A stretch of DNA of 64,000 bases from Streptomyces sp. NBC_00820 (lineage in GTDB: Bacteria; Actinomycetota; Actinomycetes; Streptomycetales; Streptomycetaceae). Numbering within the stretch: position 1 is the stretch's first letter; the number at the start of each line of letters is the position of its first letter. Under the pieces are notes generated by a model that ran no database searches, was not told the origin of the DNA, and was given only the letters and a program-made list of their open reading frames with translations. The position numbers and the translations under genes were made by a program. The DNA is taken from assembly GCF_036347055.1 (NCBI RefSeq), contig NZ_CP108882.1, positions 5,064,501 to 5,128,500 of the forward strand, given 5' to 3'. This document shows, piece after piece, positions 52,069-59,734 of the stretch.

Positions 52069-52896
52069 ATGTCCACCGAACACGAGTACGGGGCGGGGGC
52101 GTACGACGCGCACGGCACGGGTGGCGAGTCGCAGATCCGGCCCCACGTGTACCTCCCCCAGGCATCCCCGGCCCCCTCCTATGACGAGTACGCCGATCCC
52201 GCCGCGGCCCATGGCTGGCAGAACGCCTACGACGAGACCCGCGAGCTGCCCGTCTACCCCACGGACCCGGAACCGACCGGACCGGCCGGACCGAGCGAGC
52301 CGACCGGGCTGAATGGGCCGGCCGAGTCGGCCGAGTCGGCCGAGCCGGCCGGGTCGATCGGGCGGACCGCTCCGGCCGAGTCCGGCGGGTCCGCCGGGCC
52401 GGGCGAGGCCGACGAGGCGGGCGGTCGTGCCGGGCGCCGGCGCAAGCGCGAGCGCGAGCAGGGTGGTCGCCGCAGGGTGGCGATCGTCGCCGGGGTCGCC
52501 GGTGCGGTCGGGGCGGTCGCCCTGGCCGCAGGTCTCCTGGAGTCGGGTTCCCCCGCTGGGCACACGGGTCCGGCGAGCGGCGGCCGTGTCGCTCCCAGTG
52601 CCGCGACCGGCGGCCCGGGCAGCGGCGCTCCGGCCGCGACGGTCACGGCCGACACCCTGTCCGGCGACGCGTCGTCGTCCCTCGCCCCCACGCATGTCGC
52701 CGTCCCGCCCGCGGCGGCCACGTCCTCGGCCGCGAGCGCGTCGGCCGGGGCGTCCGCGAGCGAGGCCGCCTCGCCGACCGCCCCGACGGCCACCGCCCCC
52801 GCGTCGACGGCCGCGAGTTCGCCGACGCCGACCGCGACCTCCTCACACCACTACGGCGGGAGGCACGGCCGGCGCGGCGGCGGGGGATTCGGCTGA
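52069..52896 (+). CDS. Pro/Ala/Ser-rich single-pass membrane protein
   Basis: The 275-aa product has a disordered N-half with Glu/Pro/Ser repeats (GPAESAESAEPAGS), a basic cluster (GRRRKREREQGGRRR), one transmembrane helix (about 138-157, VAIVAGVAGAVGAVALAAGL) and a Ser/Ala/Thr-rich outer half. It ends in a His/Gly/Arg tail (SSHHYGGRHGRRGGGGFG). The order of parts is the same as in the protein at 8640-9740, so the two probably share a job at the membrane; sequence identity is too low-complexity to prove kinship. The tail could bind metal or wall polymers. Function unknown. Confidence 0.7.
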   Translation: MSTEHEYGAGAYDAHGTGGESQIRPHVYLPQASPAPSYDEYADPAAAHGWQNAYDETRELPVYPTDPEPTGPAGPSEPTGLNGPAESAESAEPAGSIGRTAPAESGGSAGPGEADEAGGRAGRRRKREREQGGRRRVAIVAGVAGAVGAVALAAGLLESGSPAGHTGPASGGRVAPSAATGGPGSGAPAATVTADTLSGDASSSLAPTHVAVPPAAATSSAASASAGASASEAASPTAPTATAPASTAASSPTPTATSSHHYGGRHGRRGGGGFG

Positions 52897-52933
52897 CGGA
52901 CCGGCGCCCGCCCCGGCTCGCGCGCTGAACCGG

Positions 52934-52959
52934 TTGTTCACGCGCCTTGTTCACGCCCC
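52934..52959. repeat. 13-bp tandem repeat with GTTCAC cores
   Basis: TTGTTCACGCGCC (52934-52946) is followed at once by TTGTTCACGCCCC (52947-52959). GTTCAC is the core of streptomycete PhoP boxes, but those usually repeat every 11 bp. It lies about 160 bp before the protease start. Confidence 0.45.
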
Positions 52960-53115
52960 TTGGACTCACGTGCCGAACCGGCCACTTGAGCCCCTTCGGC
53001 GGAACCGCTCGCAGACGCCTCCTTGCCCACCCGCGTCCCCCTCGTGAGAATGCCCATGACAAGACAGGCGGCCGGAAGATCTCCGGTCGCCCACGTCTGC
53101 AGAGGGGACCCCCAC

Positions 53116-54021
53116 ATGAACAAGCCTCTCCTGGCCGCACTGTCCGCCCTCCTCCTCGCCGGAGTCGGTGCGGCCCCCGCGGCCGCCGCGCCGCACTCCG
53201 AGCCGGCCGGCACGGCCAGGGCGGCCGACGCGGGCAAGGCGGCCGACGTGAGCGCGACGGCCAAGTCGGCCGCCGCGGCCAAGGCGGTGACCGTCAACTA
53301 CGCCGGTACCGTGTCGCTCAGCAACTGCTCCGGCTCGGTCATCCGCTTCCCGAACTCCGCCGACAGCGACCCCGCGCTCGTGCTGTCCAACGGCCACTGC
53401 CTGGAGACCGGCTTCCCGAACCCGGGCCAGGTCATCACCGGCCAGTCCTCCAGCCGTACCTTCGGACTGCTGAACTCCGCGGGCACCAAGGTCGCCACGC
53501 TCCGTGCCAACCAGGTCGTCTACTCGACCATGACGGACACGGACGTCACGATCTACCGGCTGACCACCACCTACGCGGCGATCAGGAGCAGCTACGGCAT
53601 CAGCGCGCTGACCGTGAACGACACCCACCCCGTCGCCGGTACCGCCATCAAGGTCGTCTCCGGCTACTGGAAGCGGATCTACAGCTGCAACGCCGACGGG
53701 TTCGTGTACCGGCTGAAGGAGGGCGACTGGACCTGGAAGGACTCGCTGCGCTACACCTCCGCCTGCAACACCATCGGCGGCACCTCCGGATCCCCGGTGA
53801 TCGACACGGCCACCGGCAAGGTCGTCGCGGTCAACAACACGGGCAACGAGGACGGTGAGACCTGCACCGTGAACAACCCGTGCGAGGTCGACGAGAACGG
53901 CAACGTCACCGTCCACCAGGGCATCAACTACGCCGAGGAGACCTACCAGATACCGGCCTGCTTCACGACCGGCAACCAGCTGAACCTGAACGCGGCCGGC
54001 TGCGTCCTGCCCAAGCCGTAG
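53116..54021 (+). CDS. Secreted trypsin-like serine protease
   Basis: The 301-aa preprotein has a signal peptide (MNKPLLAALSALLLAGVGAA, cleavage near AAAA) and an Ala/Lys-rich pro-segment. A chymotrypsin-fold domain follows: His94 in LSNGHCLE, Asp143 in TDTDVTIY and Ser224 in GGTSGSPVID. The Asp of GDSG is replaced by Thr, as in glutamyl endopeptidase-like and V8-type relatives. Three visible Cys near the end (TCTVNNPCEV, AGCVLP) suggest disulphides. AGAGGGG precedes ATG 53116; the longer frame from 53023 would bury the signal peptide and is rejected. Confidence 0.88.
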   Translation: MNKPLLAALSALLLAGVGAAPAAAAPHSEPAGTARAADAGKAADVSATAKSAAAAKAVTVNYAGTVSLSNCSGSVIRFPNSADSDPALVLSNGHCLETGFPNPGQVITGQSSSRTFGLLNSAGTKVATLRANQVVYSTMTDTDVTIYRLTTTYAAIRSSYGISALTVNDTHPVAGTAIKVVSGYWKRIYSCNADGFVYRLKEGDWTWKDSLRYTSACNTIGGTSGSPVIDTATGKVVAVNNTGNEDGETCTVNNPCEVDENGNVTVHQGINYAEETYQIPACFTTGNQLNLNAAGCVLPKP

Positions 54022-54040
54022 GCACTCTCCCCGGACCCGG

Positions 54041-55675
54041 TCACACGGGCGTGCGGCGGACCGACCGGCCCGCCAGCACGTCCGTGCGCCGGCCGTCCTC
54101 GACGGCGAACCGGCCGTCGACCAGGACGTACGGGATCCCCTCCGGCAGCCGCCGGGGCTCGGCGAACGTGGCGCCGGCGGCGACCGTGGCCGGGTCGAAC
54201 AGGACCAGGTCGGCCCGGTGGCCCTCGCGCACCAGGCCGCGGTCCGGCAGCCGCAGCCGGGCCGCGGGCCGCGCGGTGAGCCGGGCGACGCACTCCTCCA
54301 GGCTCAGCACGCCCAACTCCCTTACGTAGTGGCCGAGATAGCGCGGGAAGGTGCCATACGCCCGCGGGTGCGGCTTGGTGCCCTGGAGGATGCCGTCGGA
54401 GCCGCCGGTGTGCGCGCGGTGGCGCATGATGGCGCGGACGTTCTCCTCGTGGCCGACGTGCTGGAGGATCGTCGTGCCGAGGCGGTCCTCCAGCAGCAGT
54501 CTGCGGGCCGTGACCCAGGGGTCCTCGCCGCGTGCCCGCGCCGACTCCCGGACGGTACGGCCCACGAACGCGCCGAGCGCGGGGTCGCTCACGCCCGAGA
54601 TCTCGATCGTCTCCCAGTCCACCGGCACGCCGTGGCAGCCGTCCGCGCCGGTCACCTCCAGGTCGAACCGGATGCGCTCGGCCGTCGCCGGGTCGGTGAG
54701 CCGGGCCAGGATCCGCTCCGGGCCGCCCGCGCTCGCCCAGCTCGGCAGCAGCGCGGCCAGGGTGGTGGAGCCGGGGGTGTAGGGGTAGGTGTCCAGCGTG
54801 ATGTCCGCGCCCGCGCCCAGCGCCTCGTCGAGCAGCGCGAGCAGTTCGGGTGCCCGCCCCTCGTTCACGCCGAAGTTCATGGTGGCGTGCGCCAGGTGCA
54901 GCGGGCAGCCCGCCTCCCGGGTCAGGGCCACCATCTCGGCGTAGGCCTCCAGGGCTCCGGCGCCGTAGGAGCGGTGGTGCGGACAGTAGTAACCGCCGTA
55001 CGACGCCACCACCCGGCACAGCTCGGTCAGTTCGGCGTCCTCGGCGTACATGCCGGGCGTGTAGGTGAGCCCGGAGGACAGGCCGACCGCGCCCTGTTCC
55101 AGCCCCTCCGCGACCAGCCGCCGCATCCGGTCCAGCTCGGCCGGGGCCGCCGGGCGGTCCTCCCAGCCGACGGCGAGCGCGCGGACCGTGCCCTGCGGGA
55201 CGAGGTAGGCGGCGTTCACGGCGATCCCCTGGCCGTCGAAGCCGTGGTCCAGCCGGTCCAGGTACTCCCCGACCGACCGCCAGTCGAGGTCCAGGTCGTC
55301 GCCGTACCCGTTCCAGCCGGTGATCGCCCGCCGGACCTCCTCCAGCGTGCGGTCGTCCACGGGCGCGTACGACAGCCCGTCCTGCCCGAGGACCTCCAGC
55401 GTGACCCCCTGTGCCACCTTCGCGCTGTGGTCCGGGTCGCGCAGCAGGGCCAGGTCGGAGTGGGCGTGCATGTCGATGAAGCCGGGGGAGAGGACCAGCC
55501 CCTCGGCGTCCAGCTCCCTTGTGGCGCGCGGGCGTTGGCAGCCCGCGGCGGCGGCCTCCCGCACGATGGAGACGATCCGGCCGCCGTCGACGACCACATC
55601 GGCGCGGTACGACGGCTCCCCGCTGCCGTCGACCACGTCCGCGTCCCGGATGACGAGCTGCTCCACGACCACCAC
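54041..55675 (-). CDS. N-acyl-D-amino-acid deacylase (amidohydrolase)
   Basis: The 544-aa amidohydrolase removes acyl groups from N-acyl-D-amino acids. The metal-binding start of the barrel is [16 protein letters not shown] (HxH). [12 protein letters not shown] carries the D-aminoacylase insertion, and [30 protein letters not shown] and SDGILQG are further D-aminoacylase blocks. Length fits the family. Three successive GTG codons at 55675 onwards make the exact start uncertain. It is 33 bp after the D-serine deaminase-like gene and in its operon, which points to release of free D-amino acids for deamination. Confidence 0.9.
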   Translation of the reverse strand: MVVVEQLVIRDADVVDGSGEPSYRADVVVDGGRIVSIVREAAAAGCQRPRATRELDAEGLVLSPGFIDMHAHSDLALLRDPDHSAKVAQGVTLEVLGQDGLSYAPVDDRTLEEVRRAITGWNGYGDDLDLDWRSVGEYLDRLDHGFDGQGIAVNAAYLVPQGTVRALAVGWEDRPAAPAELDRMRRLVAEGLEQGAVGLSSGLTYTPGMYAEDAELTELCRVVASYGGYYCPHHRSYGAGALEAYAEMVALTREAGCPLHLAHATMNFGVNEGRAPELLALLDEALGAGADITLDTYPYTPGSTTLAALLPSWASAGGPERILARLTDPATAERIRFDLEVTGADGCHGVPVDWETIEISGVSDPALGAFVGRTVRESARARGEDPWVTARRLLLEDRLGTTILQHVGHEENVRAIMRHRAHTGGSDGILQGTKPHPRAYGTFPRYLGHYVRELGVLSLEECVARLTARPAARLRLPDRGLVREGHRADLVLFDPATVAAGATFAEPRRLPEGIPYVLVDGRFAVEDGRRTDVLAGRSVRRTPV

Positions 55676-55708
55676 CGACCTCTCTGGCGACCGCCGCCGC
55701 CGGTGCGT

Positions 55709-56989
55709 CTAGAAGAACGTGCGGATGTAGTCGACGACCGTGCCGTCCGCCTCGGCCACCGGGATCAGCTGCCACTTGTCGAAGGCCGTGCACGGGTGGG
55801 AGAGCCCGAAGGCGACCCAGTCGCCGACCTCGACGTCCGCCTCCGGTGCGGTGCTCAGCCACAGGTGCTGGTCGGACAGGGCGGTCACCTCGACGCCGTC
55901 CGCCGGCCGCTCGGCGCCGTCCCGGCGTACCGCGTGGGCCACGGGGTGGTCGAGGTCGTAGGCCGCGTCCCGCTTGCCCGCGTTGACGAAGGCCTGTTCG
56001 GGGGAGGGCCGGGAGACGACCTGCGCCCACAGCCGGAACGCGGGTTCCAGGGCGCCCTCTTCGGGGACCCGGTTGAACGGCGTGAGCTCGTTGTAGTGCA
56101 CGTCGTCGTGCGAGACGTAGGCGCCGGAACGCAGCAACTTCAGTACGGGCAGCGAGAGTTCGGGGATGCCGGTGAAGACGTCCGCGACCGCGTCGAACCA
56201 CTCGCTGCCGCCCGCGCTCACCACGATCCCGTCCGCCCCCGCGAACCGCCCCGCCTTGTCGAACTCCACGGCCAGCGCGACCAGTCGGTTCAGCCACTCC
56301 CGCACCGACTCCGGCGAGGCGCCCGGCACCTGGGCCTCGTACCCCGCAACGCCGACCAGGCGCAGCGACGGCGCGTCCGCCACCGCGTCGGCGATCGCCG
56401 CGGCGTCCGCCTCCGTGCGGGCACCGGTCCGGGCGCCCTCGCCGGCGCCCAGTTCCACCACCACGTCCACCGGGCGCGCCGCCCCGCTCAGCGCCGCCTC
56501 CATCAGCTCGACCCCGCGCACGGAGTCGACGTAGCAGACGAAGCGGAACTCCGGGTCGGCGGCCAGTTCGGCGGCGATCCAGCGCAGGGCCGGGGCGTCC
56601 ACCAGCTCGTTGGCGAGGAAGATCCGCGCGACGCCGAACGCCCTTGCCACCCGCACCTGGTGCGGCACCGCGAGGGTGATCCCCCACGCCCCGTGCTCGA
56701 TCTGGCGGTGGAACAGCTGCGGCGCCATGGAGGTCTTGCCGTGCGGGGCGAAGGTCAGCCCGTGCCGGACCGTGTACGACTCCATGAGCGCGAGGTTGTG
56801 CTCCAGCCGCTCGGCGGACAGGGCGAGGACGGGAGTGGTGAAGCCGTCGGTGAACAGGTTGCGGCGCTGGCCGGCCAGCTCGGCGACGGTCAGGCCCGTG
56901 GCGCTCGGCGGAAGCCCCTTGAAGCGGTGGTCCACACGCTCCTCGGCGAGGTGGGCGAGCGCTTCGATGCTGCCGGTGTCATGGGCCAT
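55709..56989 (-). CDS. D-serine deaminase-like PLP enzyme (DSD1/D-threonine aldolase fold III)
   Basis: The 426-aa alanine-racemase-fold enzyme has the PLP Lys85 in FAPHGKTSMAPQLF. It shows a first-barrel block TTPVLALSAERLEHNLALM and a C-terminal zinc-site region with SDQHLWL and LSHPCTAFDKWQLIPV, where His and Cys bind zinc in eukaryotic-type D-serine dehydratases and related amino acid deaminases. The likely reaction is deamination of a D-amino acid such as D-serine to a 2-oxo acid through an enamine, which the RidA of this cluster would clear. AGGAGG precedes ATG 56989. It is the first gene of the minus-strand arm. Confidence 0.87.
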   Translation of the reverse strand: MAHDTGSIEALAHLAEERVDHRFKGLPPSATGLTVAELAGQRRNLFTDGFTTPVLALSAERLEHNLALMESYTVRHGLTFAPHGKTSMAPQLFHRQIEHGAWGITLAVPHQVRVARAFGVARIFLANELVDAPALRWIAAELAADPEFRFVCYVDSVRGVELMEAALSGAARPVDVVVELGAGEGARTGARTEADAAAIADAVADAPSLRLVGVAGYEAQVPGASPESVREWLNRLVALAVEFDKAGRFAGADGIVVSAGGSEWFDAVADVFTGIPELSLPVLKLLRSGAYVSHDDVHYNELTPFNRVPEEGALEPAFRLWAQVVSRPSPEQAFVNAGKRDAAYDLDHPVAHAVRRDGAERPADGVEVTALSDQHLWLSTAPEADVEVGDWVAFGLSHPCTAFDKWQLIPVAEADGTVVDYIRTFF

Positions 56990-57010
56990 GCGAGCCTCCT
57001 GATCTGCCAC

Positions 57011-57027
57011 GTTGCACTATGTGCAAC
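57011..57027. promoter_or_regulatory. Operator-like palindrome in the divergent promoter of the D-amino acid cluster
   Basis: GTTGCAC (57011-57017) and GTGCAAC (57021-57027) are perfect inverted repeats around TAT. A degenerate relative (TTGCGTATGTCGCGCA) follows at 57033. On the minus strand the palindrome contains CATAGT, a possible -10. It is the natural target of the IclR protein encoded in the plus-strand arm. Confidence 0.6.
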
Positions 57028-57125
57028 GGCCATTGCGTATGTCGCGCACTGCTGTCTAACATCTCGGCCGACACGGGGTCAACGGATCGGCCGCCCCGGG
57101 ACACGGACGAGGAGCCCGCACCATC

Positions 57126-58376
57126 GTGACCTCCCACGGATGCCGCGACACCACCCCGGAGCCGGTGGATCCCGCCCCGGGACCGGTCGGCACCGCCCTG
57201 GGATCGGTGGGCACTGCCCCGGGACCGGTCGGCACCGTACATGCGGGGCACCCCGCGAACACGGTGGACGTCGCCGCGCTCGGCGAGTCCATGGTCACCT
57301 TCCTCCCCACCCGTCCCGGCCGCCTCGCCGACGCCCCCGCCTTCGAACGGACCATCGGCGGAGCCGAGTCCAACGTGGCGTGCGCGCTGGCGGCCGCCGG
57401 ACACTCCGTGCGCTGGGTGAGCAGGGTGGGAGCTGACGGGTTCGGGGACCATCTGGTCGAGGCGATCGGGTCGTACGGCGTCGACGTCACGCGCGTGGCG
57501 CGGGACCCGGAGCGCCCGACGGGCGTCTACTTCCGCACGGCGGCCGACCGGGCCACGGCGGCGCACGAGGTGGCGTACTACCGGGCCGGTTCGGCTGCCT
57601 CCGCGATGAACGCGGACAACGTGGACCTGACGGCGGTACGCGCCGCCCGGGTGCTGCACCTGTCGGGCATCACGGCGGCCCTGTCCGAGGACTGCCTGGA
57701 GCTGATGCGCGAACTGACCGCGCCGCGCCCGGGCCGCCCGCTGGTCTCCTTCGACGTCAACTACCGGCCCGCGCTGTGGCGGGACGCCGAGGGCCCGCGG
57801 GTGCTGCTGGAACTGGCGCGGCGCGCCGACATCGTCTTCGTCGGCGACGACGAGGCACGCGAGGCATGGGGGCTGCGCGGCGGCCGCGCCGTCCGGGAGG
57901 CGCTGCCCGAACCGGAACTCGTGGTCGTCAAGCAGGGCCCGGGCGGAGCGGTCGTGTTCGACCGGAGCGCGGGCGGCGCCGACCGGAACACCGAAGGCTG
58001 CGACCGGAACACTGGCGCCTTCGGCCGGAGCGCCTGCGGCACGGAGGACTTCGGCGGCACCGAGGGCGCCGACGGCACCGTGACCCACGCCCCGGCCCCT
58101 CGCGTGGACGTCGTCGCCCACGTCGGCGCCGGTGACGCCTTCGCCGCGGGCTTCCTCTCCGCCACCCTGCGCGGCCTGCCCGTCCGGGACCGGCTGCGGC
58201 ACGGCCACCTGATGGCGGCGGCCACCCTCACCGCCCCCGGCGATCTCGCCGCCCCGCCCGCCCGGAGCCACGCCGACCGCCTGACGGCCCTGGACGACAC
58301 CGCATGGGAGAAACTTCGACTCGGCCCCGGCTGGACGCAAGCCGATCAGGCCCCGGAGGAGGCAAGCACCCCATGA
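57126..58376 (+). CDS. PfkB-family sugar-acid kinase (2-keto-3-deoxygluconate kinase type)
   Basis: The 416-aa product contains a PfkB kinase: VDVAALGESMVTFLPTRPG, the first signature near GGAESNVACALAAAGHSVRWVSRVGADGFG, and the second with the catalytic Asp in HVGAGDAFAAGFLSA. The KDG-kinase-like substrate region is SGITAALSE and FDVNYRPALW. About 45 N-terminal residues are Pro/Gly/Thr repeats (GPVGTA units) outside the fold, so translation may really start near GTG 57262. An Asn/Gly/Asp-rich insert (GADRNTEGCDRNTGAFG) interrupts the ATP-binding half near 280-315. The stop overlaps the iclR start (ATGA). Confidence 0.82.
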   Translation: MTSHGCRDTTPEPVDPAPGPVGTALGSVGTAPGPVGTVHAGHPANTVDVAALGESMVTFLPTRPGRLADAPAFERTIGGAESNVACALAAAGHSVRWVSRVGADGFGDHLVEAIGSYGVDVTRVARDPERPTGVYFRTAADRATAAHEVAYYRAGSAASAMNADNVDLTAVRAARVLHLSGITAALSEDCLELMRELTAPRPGRPLVSFDVNYRPALWRDAEGPRVLLELARRADIVFVGDDEAREAWGLRGGRAVREALPEPELVVVKQGPGGAVVFDRSAGGADRNTEGCDRNTGAFGRSACGTEDFGGTEGADGTVTHAPAPRVDVVAHVGAGDAFAAGFLSATLRGLPVRDRLRHGHLMAAATLTAPGDLAAPPARSHADRLTALDDTAWEKLRLGPGWTQADQAPEEASTP

Positions 58377-59137
58377 GCCAGACCGTCGACCGAGCCCTCG
58401 GCATCCTGCCGCTGCTCGCCGAGGGCCCCGCCGACCTCGGCCAGGTCGCCGACCGCCTCGGCGTGCACAAGTCCACGGCGCTGCGGCTCCTGCGCACCCT
58501 GCGCGAGCACGGCCTGGTCTACCGCCAGTCCGACCAGCGCTACCGGCTCGGCGCCCGGCTCTTCGCCCTCGCCCAGGAGGCGATGGAGAACCTCGACATC
58601 CGCGAGATCGCCCACCCCCACCTCGTACGCCTCAACGAGGCCTGCGGGCACACCGTGCACCTCGCCGTCCACGAGGAGGACGAGGTGCTCTACATCGACA
58701 AGGTGGACAGCCGCTACCCGGTACGCATGTACTCGCGCGTCGGCAAGCCCGTCGCCATCACCGTCGCGGCCGTGGCGAAACTGCTCCTCGCCGACCTGCC
58801 CGAACCCGAGCGTCGCGCCCTCGCGGAGACGCTCGACTACCCCCTCTACACGTCCCGTTCCACCCCCAACGCCGCAGCCTTCCTGCGGGAGTTGGAGAAG
58901 GTGCGCGAACAGGGCTGGGCCTCCGACCTGGGTGGCCACGAGGAATCCATCAACTGCGTCGCGGCCCCCATCCGCGGCGCCGACGGCCGGGTGGTCGCCG
59001 CGATGTCGGTGTCCGCGCCGAACGTCGTCGTCACCGCCGACGAACTCCTCTCCCTGCTGCCGCAGGTGCGCCGCAGCGCGGACGCGATCAGCGGCGAGTA
59101 CTCCGGAAGAACCCCACAGAAGGACCCCACAGCATGA
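58373..59137 (+). CDS. IclR-family transcriptional regulator
   Basis: The 254-aa regulator has an N-terminal winged helix: RALGILPLLAEGPADLGQVA and the recognition helix DRLGVHKSTALRLLRTLREHGL. The IclR effector domain has YRLGARLFALA, HLAVHEEDEVLYIDKV, YPLYTSRSTPN and GGHEESINCVAAPI. ATG 58373 overlaps the kinase stop by 4 bp, and its own stop overlaps ridA in the same way, so the three genes are coupled. It probably binds the palindrome at 57011-57027 and responds to a sugar acid or amino acid-derived ligand. GGAGGAGG precedes the start. Confidence 0.92.
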   Translation: MSQTVDRALGILPLLAEGPADLGQVADRLGVHKSTALRLLRTLREHGLVYRQSDQRYRLGARLFALAQEAMENLDIREIAHPHLVRLNEACGHTVHLAVHEEDEVLYIDKVDSRYPVRMYSRVGKPVAITVAAVAKLLLADLPEPERRALAETLDYPLYTSRSTPNAAAFLRELEKVREQGWASDLGGHEESINCVAAPIRGADGRVVAAMSVSAPNVVVTADELLSLLPQVRRSADAISGEYSGRTPQKDPTA

Positions 59138-59544
59138 CCGAGAAGACCGCCCTCACCCCCAAGACCCACACCACCCCGCCCGCGAAGTTCTCGCACGGCG
59201 TGAAGAAGGGCAACATCCTCCAGGTGGCCGGCCAGGTCGGCTTCCTCCCGGCCGAGGAGGGCAAGCCCCCGACGCCGGCCGGCCCCACCCTGCGCGAGCA
59301 GACCCTCCAGACCCTCGCCAACGTCAAGGCGATCCTGGAGGAGGGCGGCGCTAGCTGGGACGACGCGATGATGATCCGCGTCTACCTCACCGACGTGGAC
59401 CACTTCGCCGAGATGAACGACATCTACAACACCTACTTCGAGGAGCAGGGCCTCACCCAGCCGCCCGCCGCCCGCACGACGGTCTACGTCGGCCTGCCGG
59501 CCGGACTCCTCGTCGAGATCGACGCGCTGGCCGTACTCGGCTGA
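59134..59544 (+). CDS. ridA: RidA-family enamine/imine deaminase
   Basis: This 136-aa trimeric protein hydrolyses 2-aminoacrylate and related enamines released by PLP enzymes. Visible: QVAGQVGFLP, LREQTLQTLANVKAILEEGG, MMIRVYLTD, and the active-site Arg114 (PAARTTVYVG) with a late Glu128 (LLVEIDALAV). The RidA Arg is intact, so deaminase activity is expected. The ATG overlaps the iclR stop (ATGA). A serine/threonine-type PLP deaminase is encoded in the other arm of the cluster, the enzyme class whose product RidA removes. Confidence 0.9.
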   Translation: MTEKTALTPKTHTTPPAKFSHGVKKGNILQVAGQVGFLPAEEGKPPTPAGPTLREQTLQTLANVKAILEEGGASWDDAMMIRVYLTDVDHFAEMNDIYNTYFEEQGLTQPPAARTTVYVGLPAGLLVEIDALAVLG

Positions 59545-59591
59545 GCCCGTCCGCCGGGTCCGACGATCACCCGACTTCCGCACCACGTACA

Positions 59592-59622
59592 CGGCACGGC
59601 ACCTTCCGCGGGTGCCGTGCCG
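59592..59622 (+). terminator. Stem-loop between ridA and the GntP permease gene
   Basis: CGGCACGGCACC (59592-59603) and its exact complement (59611-59622) form a 12-bp stem with loop TTCCGCG. It may end the kinase-iclR-ridA message or lower read-through into the permease gene. Confidence 0.6.
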
Positions 59623-59734
59623 CGCTCCACCCTGCACGAAAGCACCATGCACGCACCGTACTCACGGCACTCCCGCCGCACCCGGCACTCCAGCCGAACC
59701 CGGCGCCACCGGCACCCACGAAGAGGACCCCCGT

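Noticed and set aside
53023..53115. 31-residue extension of the trypsin-like protease
   Set aside because: It would place polar sequence before a standard signal peptide that begins MNKPLLAAL.
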